Assembly: GCF_946221635.1 (NCBI RefSeq)
Contig: NZ_CAMIHB010000004.1
Coordinates: forward strand, 124,001 to 188,000
DNA from: an uncultured Rhodoferax sp.
GTDB taxonomy: Bacteria; Pseudomonadota; Gammaproteobacteria; Burkholderiales; Burkholderiaceae_C
DNA length: 64,000 nucleotides
Direction of reading: 5' to 3'
Under the pieces are notes generated by a model. It was given only the letters and a program-made list of their open reading frames with translations. It was not told where the DNA came from and did no database searches. Positions 1-8,560 of this stretch are shown piece by piece (the first letter of the stretch is position 1; the number at the start of each line of letters is the position of its first letter). Position numbers and translations under genes: made by a program.

Positions 1-445
1 CGGTCTGGCCAAAGCCGGTGATGGAGCAGTAGATGAGCCTGGGGTTGACCTCTTTGAGGCTGGCGTAATCCAGCCCATAGTGCGCCAGGCCGCCCACCTT
101 GAAGTTCTCCACCAGGATGTCGCTCTGCGCCGCCATCTGGCGGATCAGGGCCTGGCCCTCGGCCTGGGCGATATCGATGGTGATGGAGCGCTTGTTGCGG
201 TTGCAGGCGGTGAAGTAGCTGGCGTGCGCCGTGTCGTGGCCGCGCGCGTCCTGCAGAAAGGGCGGGCCCCAATGGCGCGTGTCATCACCCGCACCGGGGC
301 GCTCCACCTTGACCACATCGGCACCCAGGTCGGCCAGCATCTGGGTGCACCAGGGGCCGGCGAGTACGCGGGAGAGGTCCAGCACCTTGAGGTGACTCAG
401 GGCTCCGGCCTTGGCGCCGGGGGAGGAAGGGGAAGCAGCAGTCAT
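1..445 (-). CDS. CaiB/BaiF family (class III) CoA-transferase, N-terminal part
   Basis: The minus strand reads from an ATG at 445 off the left edge of the window, giving about 148 residues with no stop. The N-terminal fold of class III CoA-transferases is clear: LDLSRVLAGPWC followed by VVKVERPGAGDDTR, then CNRNKRSITID and ENFKVGGLAHYGLDY. These enzymes move CoA between carboxylic acids, usually in the cytoplasm and often in acid catabolism. The acyl substrate cannot be told from this part. A glutarate or dicarboxylate CoA-transferase would fit the glutaryl-CoA dehydrogenase gene 15 kb away, but that is only a guess. It is transcribed away from the DUF1479 gene. Confidence 0.9.
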   Translation of the reverse strand, partial: MTAASPSSPGAKAGALSHLKVLDLSRVLAGPWCTQMLADLGADVVKVERPGAGDDTRHWGPPFLQDARGHDTAHASYFTACNRNKRSITIDIAQAEGQALIRQMAAQSDILVENFKVGGLAHYGLDYASLKEVNPRLIYCSITGFGQT

Positions 446-590
446 GGGGCGGATTCCGGAATCGGTGATGCTCAAGCATAGCTGCACAGCGCGGGTTGGC
501 CCGCATGTCCAAGGCCGGGCGGGCTTCCTATACTGGGTTCCAAAAAAACCTCACCCAGAACCCCGTTCTGCACCGCAGGAGACACCCCCC

Positions 591-1838
591 ATGCAAGCAT
601 GGATGCACAACGTTCCCCAGGCCATCATTGACGCCAAGGCCGACTTGCGCGCCCGGATTCCCGATCTGGCCGAGCGCTTTGCGCGCATCGACCGGTATGT
701 GCGTGACGAGGTGGCGGCCATCCGCGCCGAGCAGGCGGCCGGTGGCGCCGTGCCCACCCTGCAGTTTGCCGATGTGCAGGCGGGCAAGGTGCCGGAAGCG
801 CTGCGCCAGCAGATCCGGCGGCGGGGTTGCGTGGTGCTGCGCGGTGTGTTCGACCCGCAGCAGATCACACAATGGAACGAGGAGATAGGCCGCTACATCG
901 AGGCGGTGGACTACCTGGGCCAGGCGCAGAGCAAGGCCGGGCTGGACAAGTACTTCAGCGCCCTGCCGTCCGGCGCGCCGCAGATCTTCAGCCTCTACTG
1001 GTCCAAGCCACAGATGCAGGCCCGCCAGCACCCGCACTTGGCGCAGGCCCGCGCCTTCCTGAACCGGCTGTGGCAGTACCGCGGCCCGGCCGGCCCGGTG
1101 TTCGACCCCGACCGCGAATGCACCTACGCCGATCGCCTGCGCCGCCGCGCACCCGGTGCCACCAGCCTGGGCCTGTCGCCGCATGCGGACGCGGGCTCGG
1201 TGGAGCGCTGGTGCGAGCCCAGCTTCCACCGGGTTTACCACGAGGTGTTCTTCGGCGATGTGATGGCCTACGACCCCTTCCAGGCGCTGGGGCGCGACCA
1301 GACGCACGAGATTCCCTCGCCCGCCGTGGCCAGCGTGTTCCGCACCTTCCAGGGCTGGACGGCGCTGAGCCGCCAGGGCCCGGGCGACGGCACGCTCAAG
1401 CTGGTGCCCATTGCCAAGGGCATGGCCTGGATGCTGCTGCGCGCGCTCCTGGAGGATGTGCCGGCGGACGACCTGTGCGGCGCCCAGCCCGGCCGCGCGC
1501 TGAGCGCCAGCCCGCAGTGGCATGCCACGCTGCTGGAGGGCGAGGTGTCCATCCCCGTGGTGGAGCCGGGCGACACCGTGTGGTGGCACTCGGACACCAT
1601 CCACTCGGTGGAAGACCAGCACCGGGGCAGCGGCTACAGCAATGTGATCTACATCGGCGCCGCGCCCTATTGCGCCAAGAACGCCGCCTTTTTACCCAAG
1701 CAGGCCGAGGCATTTTTGCAGGGCCGCAGCAGCCCGGACTTTGCGCCCGAGAACTACGAGCTGGACTTTGCCGGCCGTGCCACGCCCGCCGACCTCAGCG
1801 CGCTGGGCCTGCGGCAGATGGGGCTCAAGCCCTGGTGA
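591..1838 (+). CDS. DUF1479 family protein (YbiU-like, putative Fe(II)/2-oxoglutarate dioxygenase)
   Basis: This 415-residue protein has the length and sequence of the DUF1479/YbiU family. The chosen ATG at 591 has a purine-rich ribosome site (CAGGAGA, 576-582). The open frame runs further upstream, but that part overlaps the divergent CoA-transferase start. Candidate metal ligands are SPHADAGSVE in the middle and WWHSDTIHSVED near the C-terminus, which together look like the HxD...H facial triad of non-haem iron dioxygenases. No substrate has been firmly assigned to the family as far as I know. It is monocistronic, ending just before a dispersed repeat and the convergent mannosidase gene. 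Confidence 0.85.
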   Translation: MQAWMHNVPQAIIDAKADLRARIPDLAERFARIDRYVRDEVAAIRAEQAAGGAVPTLQFADVQAGKVPEALRQQIRRRGCVVLRGVFDPQQITQWNEEIGRYIEAVDYLGQAQSKAGLDKYFSALPSGAPQIFSLYWSKPQMQARQHPHLAQARAFLNRLWQYRGPAGPVFDPDRECTYADRLRRRAPGATSLGLSPHADAGSVERWCEPSFHRVYHEVFFGDVMAYDPFQALGRDQTHEIPSPAVASVFRTFQGWTALSRQGPGDGTLKLVPIAKGMAWMLLRALLEDVPADDLCGAQPGRALSASPQWHATLLEGEVSIPVVEPGDTVWWHSDTIHSVEDQHRGSGYSNVIYIGAAPYCAKNAAFLPKQAEAFLQGRSSPDFAPENYELDFAGRATPADLSALGLRQMGLKPW

Positions 1839-1849
1839 AGGTGTGGCAA

Positions 1850-1905
1850 TTTGCTATTGATTCAGTAGCTGCCCGCGCATATTCCACGAGGGCTGAAGGC
1901 CTGAA
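1850..1905 (-). repeat. Dispersed intergenic repeat, copy A
   Basis: This is the inverted copy of the family described in the findings. On the minus strand it reads GCCCTCGTGGAATATGCGC and then GGCAGCTACTGAATCAATAG. It fills the gap between two convergent genes, where it could fold and act as a terminator or RNA-stability element. Confidence 0.7.
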
Positions 1906-1908
1906 ACA

Positions 1909-4374
1909 TCAGTAACTCTGGGCCAGATGCCGCACACGCAGCGTGCTTGCATCCAGCGCGTGCGCGCCCAGCCAGCGCAGCGTGCGCACCTGGCCGGGCA
2001 ACAGGGTGAAGGCGTTGTCCTCAAAGCGGCCGGCTGCTGCAGTCTCCAGCCAGACAAAGAAGCTGGTCTGCGGGCTTTGCACCCTGACCGTGTGGCCGTC
2101 GACCAGGGTGAGTTGCACCGGCGCGGCCTCCAGCGGCGTGTCCTTGTAGGGGCGCACCAGGTGGTCGCGGCAGCCGGTGTGCGCGCCGCTCCCGGTGGTC
2201 CAGCGGATCTGCACGAACTCTTGCTCGCCCACCTGCACGTCATCCAGCACGGTCAGCGTCTGCGCGGCTTCGTGGGTCAGCGCCGCGGCGCCGCTCCACA
2301 ACGTGCGTTCGGCGCCGCTGCCCACTTGCACCGCCACCACCCGCACCTGCAGGGCCTGGGCCAGCGGTTCGTCGCTCACCGCGACCACGGCAAAGCGGCC
2401 CTCGCCGTCCTGCGCGTCATTGGGTATGGCCACCACGCTGACCGGCGCATAGAAGTTACGGGCCAGGTACTGCAGCACCTTCCAGCGCCCGCCGTACTCG
2501 ATGCTGGACCAGGAGGCCACGGGCCAGGTGTCGTTGAGCTGCCAGTAGAGCGTGCCCATGCAGCGCGGTTTGAGCGAGCGCCAGGAGTCGATGGCGGTTT
2601 GCATGGCTAGCGCCTGCTGGATCTGCGAGACGTAGATGAGTTGGTCAAAGTCGCGCGGGAAGCGGAAGTAGCGCGTCATGGTCTCCACGATGCGCGCGTT
2701 GCCACCCTTGTTGCGCTGGTGCACCTCCATCACGCGGGACGACACATTGCGGTCCGCCGGCTCGGTGAAGCTCTCCACGGTGTACGACGACGGGAAGGAC
2801 TGGAAGCCGAACTCGCTGGCAAAACGGGGCTTGACCGTGCGGTAGTGCTCAAACGGTTTGGCCGAGTGCCACACGTCCCAGAAGTGCAGGTCGCCGCGCG
2901 TGTCGCAGTGCCAGCCGTCGGCAAAGTCCAGCTCGCCCAGCGAGGGCGAGGACGGCCAGAAGCGGCGCGCCGGGTCATGCGTTTCCACCGCCTCGCCCAA
3001 CAGGCGGTTCAGGCGGTCGTAGTTCACCAGGTAGCGGTCGCGGTTGGCCTTGGCGTCCTCGTACCAGCCCAGCGCGCCGATGATCTCGTTGTCACCGCAC
3101 CAGAGCGCCACGCTGGCGCGGTGCTGCAGTCGGCGCACCTGGTACTCGGCCTCCTGCTTCACCTCGGCCAGAAAGTCGCGCGTAGACGGGTAGTGCATGC
3201 AGGAGAACATGAAGTCTTGCCAGACCAGCAGGCCCAGCGCATCGCACAGGTCGTAGAAGAACTCGGTTTCGTAGTGGCCACCGCCCCAGACGCGGACCAT
3301 GTTCATGTGCGCGTCGCGCGCCGACTCCAGCAACGGGCGCACCGCGGCCTCGGTGATACGGCCCGGCAGTGCGTCGGCCGGAATCCAGTTGGCGCCCTTG
3401 GCAAAGATGTCGCGGCCATTCACGCGCAGCTTCATGGTGGTGCCCACGGCGTCGGGCTCGGTCACCAGCTCCAGCGTGCGCAGGCCAATGCGGCGCGTGT
3501 GCGCCACGCCGTCCAGCACCACCTCCAGCGGGTACAGCGGCTGCTCCCCCTGCCCTGCGGGCCACCAGAGGCGGGGCGCGGTCACCGCAAAGGTTTCGCG
3601 GTGCTGGGTCTGGCCGGGGGCCAGGTGGAGCTGGACCACGCGTTCTTCGCCATTGAAGCGCACAGCCAATTCGGCCACGCCGGCCTGGGCCACGCGAGTG
3701 TCCACCTCCACCACGACTTCCACGCCCTGCGCGCCATGCGTCTGGTGCGCGGCAATGTGCTCCACCTGCGCGACGGGTACGCACTGCAGTTGCACCTCGC
3801 CATACAGGCCCAGGGGCATGAGGCTCAGGTTCCAGTCCCAGCCCGCGGCGCACTGGGTTTTGCGCAGCAGGTTCACCGGGGCCTTGCGGTCGCCGTTGAA
3901 ATCCCAGGGCAGGGGGAAGCGGTGTTCGTCGTGGCGCTTGTGGGCCTCGGCAAAGGCGTCGTGCAAGACGATCTGCAGCGCGTTGGTACCGCTGCGCAGC
4001 TGGGCGGTCACGTCCAGCCGGTGGCGGCGGAACTGGTTCTCCAGCGCGGCCACTTTCTCGCCATTGACGTAGACACTGGCCAGGCAATCCACCTGGTTCA
4101 GGGTCAATACCCAGCGGCCCACGGCGTTGGCAGGCACCTCGACGTCGCGGCGCAGCACCCAGTCGCGGTGGGCCACCCACTGCACCACCTGTTCATTGGC
4201 GCCGAAATAGGGGTCCGGAATGGCGCCGCGTGCCAGCAGCGCCGAGTGGACATCGCCTGGAACCGCTATCTCGCCGGCGTGCAGGCCATCCACATCCGCG
4301 AGTTGCCAAATGCCCGCAAGGTCCACGGTAGTGACGGAGCGGGGCTCGGCGGGATGGGGGGCTGGGCGGTTCAT
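1909..4374 (-). CDS. Beta-mannosidase, glycoside hydrolase family 2
   Basis: The 821-residue protein has the GH2 layout: an N-terminal sugar-binding jelly roll, an Ig-like domain, a TIM barrel, and C-terminal beta domains. The barrel carries RVWGGGHYETEFFYDLCD. The acid/base Glu is in WCGDNE (about E430) and the nucleophile Glu is in FASEFGFQ (about E521), matching bacterial beta-mannosidases more than beta-galactosidases. There is no signal peptide, so it should act in the cytoplasm on imported manno- or mixed oligosaccharides. The start at 4374 is preferred because AAGG lies just upstream and the frame further up runs through the promoter and operator. It is divergent from a LacI regulator, and a GTTTTCGAAAAC operator lies in its leader. 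Confidence 0.9.
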   Translation of the reverse strand: MNRPAPHPAEPRSVTTVDLAGIWQLADVDGLHAGEIAVPGDVHSALLARGAIPDPYFGANEQVVQWVAHRDWVLRRDVEVPANAVGRWVLTLNQVDCLASVYVNGEKVAALENQFRRHRLDVTAQLRSGTNALQIVLHDAFAEAHKRHDEHRFPLPWDFNGDRKAPVNLLRKTQCAAGWDWNLSLMPLGLYGEVQLQCVPVAQVEHIAAHQTHGAQGVEVVVEVDTRVAQAGVAELAVRFNGEERVVQLHLAPGQTQHRETFAVTAPRLWWPAGQGEQPLYPLEVVLDGVAHTRRIGLRTLELVTEPDAVGTTMKLRVNGRDIFAKGANWIPADALPGRITEAAVRPLLESARDAHMNMVRVWGGGHYETEFFYDLCDALGLLVWQDFMFSCMHYPSTRDFLAEVKQEAEYQVRRLQHRASVALWCGDNEIIGALGWYEDAKANRDRYLVNYDRLNRLLGEAVETHDPARRFWPSSPSLGELDFADGWHCDTRGDLHFWDVWHSAKPFEHYRTVKPRFASEFGFQSFPSSYTVESFTEPADRNVSSRVMEVHQRNKGGNARIVETMTRYFRFPRDFDQLIYVSQIQQALAMQTAIDSWRSLKPRCMGTLYWQLNDTWPVASWSSIEYGGRWKVLQYLARNFYAPVSVVAIPNDAQDGEGRFAVVAVSDEPLAQALQVRVVAVQVGSGAERTLWSGAAALTHEAAQTLTVLDDVQVGEQEFVQIRWTTGSGAHTGCRDHLVRPYKDTPLEAAPVQLTLVDGHTVRVQSPQTSFFVWLETAAAGRFEDNAFTLLPGQVRTLRWLGAHALDASTLRVRHLAQSY

Positions 4375-4423
4375 GGCGGACCTTGCGCAAAAGTGGTGAA
4401 AGCGCCGGAGTGTAGAAATAAAT

Positions 4424-4439
4424 AACGTTTTCGAAAACT
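4424..4439. promoter_or_regulatory. LacI-type operator in the beta-mannosidase leader
   Basis: GTTTTCGAAAAC (4427-4438) is a perfect 12-bp palindrome with the central CG step typical of LacI-family operators. The 12-mer AACGTTTTCGAA is shared with the site next to the lacI gene at 4558-4569. It lies about 50 bp upstream of the mannosidase start, downstream of a possible TTGCAC/TACCCT promoter on the minus strand. Confidence 0.7.
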
Positions 4440-4557
4440 GAAACAAGGCAGTTACGAGGGTATTCCAGCATTGGCACAGTGCAAAAACTCTTGAATTATT
4501 GGCTTAATACTTTGTTAATGTTTGACTTCCAGACCCTAAGCACGCACTCAGTACGAT

Positions 4558-4570
4558 AACGTTTTCGAAC
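4558..4570. promoter_or_regulatory. LacI-type operator upstream of the lacI-family gene
   Basis: AACGTTTTCGAAC repeats the 12-mer of the mannosidase operator, but the right half-site is imperfect. It ends 18 bp before the regulator's ATG. A weaker second site at the regulator's own promoter is common in autoregulated LacI systems. The two sites are 134 bp apart, close enough for looping. Confidence 0.65.
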
Positions 4571-4588
4571 TACGTTCACTGTTGCTGT

Positions 4589-5752
4589 ATGGCCCTGACC
4601 AAACCCCGCCCCACCCTCAAGAGCCTTGCGCAAGGCCTGGGGCTGTCTGTTTCCACCGTTTCCAAGGCCCTCAAGGGCGCGCCCGACGTGGGCGCCCAAA
4701 CCATCAAGACCGTGCGCCAGGCCGCGCAGGCCGCCGGCTACGAGCCCGACCTGCGGGGAGTAAAACTGCGCACCGGCCGCACCTTCCAGCTCTACTACCA
4801 AAAGGCCGTGGCGCCCATGCAGGACGTGCCCGATGGCATCGTCGCCGCGCAGATCGAAACGATTGCCGGCAGCCTGGCGGGCACGCCCTACCAGTTGCAA
4901 ATCGTGCCCTGGAACACCGCCACCGAAGACCCCTTGCCCGCCATACGTCGCATCGTCAAGGGCCGACTGGCCGATGGCATCGTGCTCGACACCACGCAGC
5001 CGCAGGACCCGCGCGTGCGCTACCTGCTGGAGCACAACGTCCCCTTTGTCACCTTTGGGCGCACCGAGCTGGTGTCTGAACATCCCTATGTGGACGCCGA
5101 CAACGAGAACGCCGCCTGGGTCGCCACGCAGCACCTGATCCGGCGCGGCCACCGGCGCATCGCGCTGATCAGCCCGCCCCTGACCTACACCTACGCGCTG
5201 CAACGCCGCCGCGGCTACTGGGCCGCCCTCAGGCAAGCCGGCCTGCCCGTGGACCCGGCCCTGCTATGCGAGGGTGTGCAGGACGCCCGTGTGGCCCGCG
5301 CCATGGCACGGCAACTGGCCGGCATGGCCGATGCGCCCACGGGCTATGTCTGCGCCAACGAGGTGTCCACCCTGGGCGTCATGGCCGGCCTGCGCGATGC
5401 AGGCCGCACGCCCGGAACGGACGTGGAACTGGTGTCGCGCGATGGCGCCGCCATCAGCAGCTATATGTTCCCGCCGCCGCCCACGCTGTTCCTGGACATC
5501 CGCACCGTGGCCCGCACGCTGTGCGAGTTCCTGCTGCGCCGCATCCAGGGCGAGCCGGCGGAGGCCCTGCAGCGCATCCTGCCGTGCGAATTGCGTTACA
5601 GCGGGTTACTAAGGGAAAGTGCGGATGAGCAAAGAGATTTGACAGTGTTTCAATTCGGCTCCAACGCGGAACCGGTTCCAAACCCTGTTCTTCAAGCGGC
5701 TTCCCTGCCCCAGGGAGACGGTTTCGCGGCAACCCCGGAGCCTCTTTCATGA
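4589..5752 (+). CDS. LacI-family transcriptional regulator (beta-glycoside locus, first)
   Basis: A 387-residue repressor. The LacI helix-turn-helix is at residues 8-55 (SLAQGLGLSVSTVSKALKG, then AAQAAGYEPDLRG) and is followed by a periplasmic-binding-protein-like sugar domain. It is divergent from the beta-mannosidase, and the pair shares a TTCGAA-centred operator, so that gene is its probable target. About 43 residues follow the usual family end (near LRYSGLLRES), and this tail looks low-complexity. The DNA of the tail carries a GGAACCGGTTCC palindrome and a TTGACA, so part of it may be promoter sequence that happens to stay open. The stop overlaps the next ATG as ATGA, suggesting translational coupling. 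Confidence 0.9.
   Translation: MALTKPRPTLKSLAQGLGLSVSTVSKALKGAPDVGAQTIKTVRQAAQAAGYEPDLRGVKLRTGRTFQLYYQKAVAPMQDVPDGIVAAQIETIAGSLAGTPYQLQIVPWNTATEDPLPAIRRIVKGRLADGIVLDTTQPQDPRVRYLLEHNVPFVTFGRTELVSEHPYVDADNENAAWVATQHLIRRGHRRIALISPPLTYTYALQRRRGYWAALRQAGLPVDPALLCEGVQDARVARAMARQLAGMADAPTGYVCANEVSTLGVMAGLRDAGRTPGTDVELVSRDGAAISSYMFPPPPTLFLDIRTVARTLCEFLLRRIQGEPAEALQRILPCELRYSGLLRESADEQRDLTVFQFGSNAEPVPNPVLQAASLPQGDGFAATPEPLS
5639..5679 (+). promoter_or_regulatory. Candidate promoter and palindromic operator for the first GH1 gene
   Basis: A perfect -35 hexamer TTGACA (5639-5644) is followed by the perfect 12-bp palindrome GGAACCGGTTCC (5668-5679), which would cover the expected -10 or start site. I see no convincing -10 box. 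AACCGGTT-centred palindromes are typical LacI-family operators in sugar regulons, and the second LacI gene at 11508 is a candidate binder. The site lies inside the 3' end of the first lacI gene, 70 bp before the GH1 start. Confidence 0.5.
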
Positions 5753-7143
5753 CCAGCCAAACGAACCGCATTGCCCCCAACGCCCAGGCGCTGGCGGAGC
5801 TTGTTGCGCCCCCCGCCTCGTCCCTCATGTCCCGCCCGGAATTCGTCTGGGGCGTGGCGACTGCCTCCTACCAGATCGAGGGTGCCATTGCCGAAGACGG
5901 CCGGGTGCCCAGCATCTGGGACACGTTTTCCGCCAAACCCGGCAAGGTGCTGCACGGCGACACCGGTGAACACGCCTGCGACCACTACCACCGCTGGAGT
6001 GAGGACGTGGACCTGATCGAGTCCCTGGGCGTGGACGCCTACCGCCTCTCCATCGCCTGGCCGCGCGTGATGCATGCCGATGGCACACCCAACCGCAAGG
6101 GCCTGGATTTCTACAAGAAGCTGCTGACGCGCCTGGCCGAGAAGGGCATCCAGCGCTTTGTGACGCTGTACCACTGGGACCTGCCCCAGTACCTGGAAGA
6201 CCGCGGCGGCTGGCTCAACCGCGACACCGCCTACCGCTTTGCCGAGTACGCCGACCTGGTGAGCCGCGAACTCCAAGGGCTGGTCACCGGCTGGGCCACG
6301 CTGAACGAGCCCTGGTGCTCCGCTTACCTGGGCTACGGCAACGGCCACCATGCCCCGGGCCTGGCCAACACCCGCTGGGCCACCCAGGCCCTGCACCACC
6401 TGTTGCTGGGCCACGGCCTGGCCCTGCCCCTGCTGCGGGCCAACGATCCTGTGGCCCGCTGCGGCATCGTGGCCAATGTGGGGCGCGGCACCACCGATGG
6501 CACCACCGAGGCTGACCGCATCGCCGCCCAGCGCTACGAGGTGCAGCACAACGACTGGATCCTGCAACCCCTGCTCAAGGGCAGCTACCCCGAGGAGCTG
6601 TTCAAACTATGGCCCGGGACCGAGCCCTTGGTGCTGGACGGCGACATGGAGATCATCAGCCGCCCCATGGACTTCCTGGGTATCAACTACTACTTCCGCT
6701 CCAACCTGCGCAGCGATGGCGGAACCGGTTTTGTCGACGTTCCATTGAAGGACGTGGAACGCACCCAGATGGGTTGGGAGGTCTACCCACAGGGGTTGGA
6801 GGACCTGCTGCGCCGCTTCAAGTCGCAGTACGACCGCCTGCCGCCCATCTACATCACCGAAAACGGCATGGCCTCGGACGATGCCGTCGTCAACGGCGAG
6901 GTCGTGGACGAACAGCGCATGCGCTTCATGAAATCGCACTTCGCCGCGGTGGCCCGCGCCATCGATGCGGGGGTGGATGTGCGGGGCTACTTTGCGTGGT
7001 CCCTGATGGACAACTTCGAGTGGGCCTTCGGCTATGAGCGCCGCTTTGGCATCACCCACGTGGATTACGACACACAGGTCCGCACGCTCAAACAGAGCGG
7101 ACGGGCTTTGCAGGCGTTCCTGGCCCTCCGGCGGGGGTCTTGA
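5749..7143 (+). CDS. Beta-glucosidase, glycoside hydrolase family 1 (first copy)
   Basis: The 464-residue protein has the full GH1 signature: VATASYQIEGA near the N-terminus, the acid/base Glu in TLNEPW (E187), the nucleophile in ITENG (E371), and the C-terminal aglycone motif SLMDNFEWAFGY. It has no signal peptide and should hydrolyse beta-glucosides such as cellobiose in the cytoplasm. The ATG at 5749 overlaps the preceding stop and has CCGGAG upstream. An internal ATG at 5827 (MSRPEFVWG) would remove a 26-residue extension that GH1 enzymes usually lack, so either start is possible. The ABC transporter genes follow on the same strand. Confidence 0.93.
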   Translation: MTSQTNRIAPNAQALAELVAPPASSLMSRPEFVWGVATASYQIEGAIAEDGRVPSIWDTFSAKPGKVLHGDTGEHACDHYHRWSEDVDLIESLGVDAYRLSIAWPRVMHADGTPNRKGLDFYKKLLTRLAEKGIQRFVTLYHWDLPQYLEDRGGWLNRDTAYRFAEYADLVSRELQGLVTGWATLNEPWCSAYLGYGNGHHAPGLANTRWATQALHHLLLGHGLALPLLRANDPVARCGIVANVGRGTTDGTTEADRIAAQRYEVQHNDWILQPLLKGSYPEELFKLWPGTEPLVLDGDMEIISRPMDFLGINYYFRSNLRSDGGTGFVDVPLKDVERTQMGWEVYPQGLEDLLRRFKSQYDRLPPIYITENGMASDDAVVNGEVVDEQRMRFMKSHFAAVARAIDAGVDVRGYFAWSLMDNFEWAFGYERRFGITHVDYDTQVRTLKQSGRALQAFLALRRGS

Positions 7144-7220
7144 TCCGGAGCAGTTGATCGATAGCGTTCATCTGGCCGATTTTTAAAACGGGCCCACAGC
7201 CCATATCAGAGGAGACGAGA

Positions 7221-8447
7221 ATGAGTATCTGGAAGAAACATGCCCTGGCAGCCTGCGTAGCCACCATGGGCCTCATGGGCGTGGCCCACGCCCAGAAGGC
7301 GGAAGTGATCCACTGGTGGACTTCCGGTGGCGAAGCCGCCGCCATCAAGGAATTCGCTGCGGCCTACACCAAGGCGGGCGGCACCTGGGTGGATACCCCC
7401 GTGGCCGGTGGCGGCGGCGCCCAAGCCCGTACCGTGATCATCAACCGCACCATCGGTGGCGATCCTCCGATGACCGCCCAGTTCAACTACGGCAAGCAGT
7501 ACGAGGAAATCATCAAGGAAGGCCTGCTGAACAACCTCGATGACGTGGCGGCCAAGGGCAACTGGGACAAGATCCTGCCCGAGAAGATCAAGAGCCAGGT
7601 GAAGGTCAACGGCCACTACTACGCCGTGCCCGTGAACCTGCACAACGAAAACTGGATCTGGTACAACAAGGCGGTGCTGGCCAAGGCTGGTGTGACCAAG
7701 GATCCGGCCAACCTGGATGAGTTCTTTGCTGCGCTGGACAAGGTCAAGGCCACCGGCGTGACACCTCTGGCACTGGGTGGCCAGGGCTGGCAGGAAAACA
7801 TCACCTTCCGCTCCATCCTGATCGCCACCGGCGGCAAGGACCTGTACCTCAAGACCCTGAAGGACAAGGACGTGTCCGGCCCCGGCTTCCGCAAGGCGGT
7901 CGAGAACTTCAAGAAGCTGAAGTCCTACGTGGACCCCGGCTCTCCTGGCCGCGACTGGAACCTGGCCACCGGCATGGTGATCGACGGCAAGGCCGGCTTC
8001 CAGATGATGGGTGACTGGGCCAAGGGCGAATTCATCAACGCCAACAAGTCCGCTGGCAAGGACTTCGGCTGCTTCATGGCCGGCGGCGCCAACAGCCCCT
8101 ACTCCATCGGCGGTGACGTGTTCGTGTTCCCGCGCAACAAGGCTGCAGGCAGCGCCGAGACCCAGAAGAAGCTGGCAGAGATGATGATTTCGCCCGCCAT
8201 CCAGGTGGCCTTCAACAACAAGAAAGGCTCCATCCCCATCCGTACCGATGTGGACCTGAGCGGCGTGGACATCTGCGCTGCCCAAGGCGTGAAGGCCGTG
8301 AAGGACAACCGCCTGGTCGAAGGTATCGACGACCTGCTGTCCCCCGACGTGAAGGGCGCCTTTGAAGATGCGATCAGCAAGTACTGGAACTCCAACCAGT
8401 CCGCTGACGACGTCATCAAGGCCGTTGCCGCAGCGCTGAAGCTGTAA
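7221..8447 (+). CDS. Sugar ABC transporter, periplasmic substrate-binding protein (GtsA-like)
   Basis: The 408-residue protein starts with a signal peptide (MSIWKKHALAACVATMGLMG, cleavage after AHA). It has the extracellular solute-binding family 1 fold and looks like the glucose/mannose-binding proteins of proteobacterial Gts systems, with VIHWWTSGGEAAA at the mature N-terminus. AGAGGAGA lies just upstream of the ATG. It is the first transporter gene, followed by two permeases and an ATPase. Given the two GH1 enzymes and the GH2 enzyme around it, the ligand may be glucose, cellobiose or another beta-linked oligosaccharide. Confidence 0.92.
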   Translation: MSIWKKHALAACVATMGLMGVAHAQKAEVIHWWTSGGEAAAIKEFAAAYTKAGGTWVDTPVAGGGGAQARTVIINRTIGGDPPMTAQFNYGKQYEEIIKEGLLNNLDDVAAKGNWDKILPEKIKSQVKVNGHYYAVPVNLHNENWIWYNKAVLAKAGVTKDPANLDEFFAALDKVKATGVTPLALGGQGWQENITFRSILIATGGKDLYLKTLKDKDVSGPGFRKAVENFKKLKSYVDPGSPGRDWNLATGMVIDGKAGFQMMGDWAKGEFINANKSAGKDFGCFMAGGANSPYSIGGDVFVFPRNKAAGSAETQKKLAEMMISPAIQVAFNNKKGSIPIRTDVDLSGVDICAAQGVKAVKDNRLVEGIDDLLSPDVKGAFEDAISKYWNSNQSADDVIKAVAAALKL

Positions 8448-8458
8448 GTGCCATGGGT

Positions 8459-8488
8459 CGGGGCGGCACGTCACGCCCCGGTCCCTTT
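8459..8488 (+). terminator. Hairpin with T-tract after the binding-protein gene (partial terminator)
   Basis: CGGGGCG (8459-8465) and CGCCCCG (8474-8480) form a 7-bp stem, followed within 5 bases by a run of seven T (8486-8492). Because the permease genes follow on the same strand, this probably acts as a leaky terminator. It would give more binding protein than membrane components. Confidence 0.65.
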
Positions 8489-8560
8489 TTTTCTCCGTGA
8501 AGTCCGGCCAGGCAGCAATGCCTGCCCGGCCGGACTGTTGCTTGACTTGAGATTTTTACC

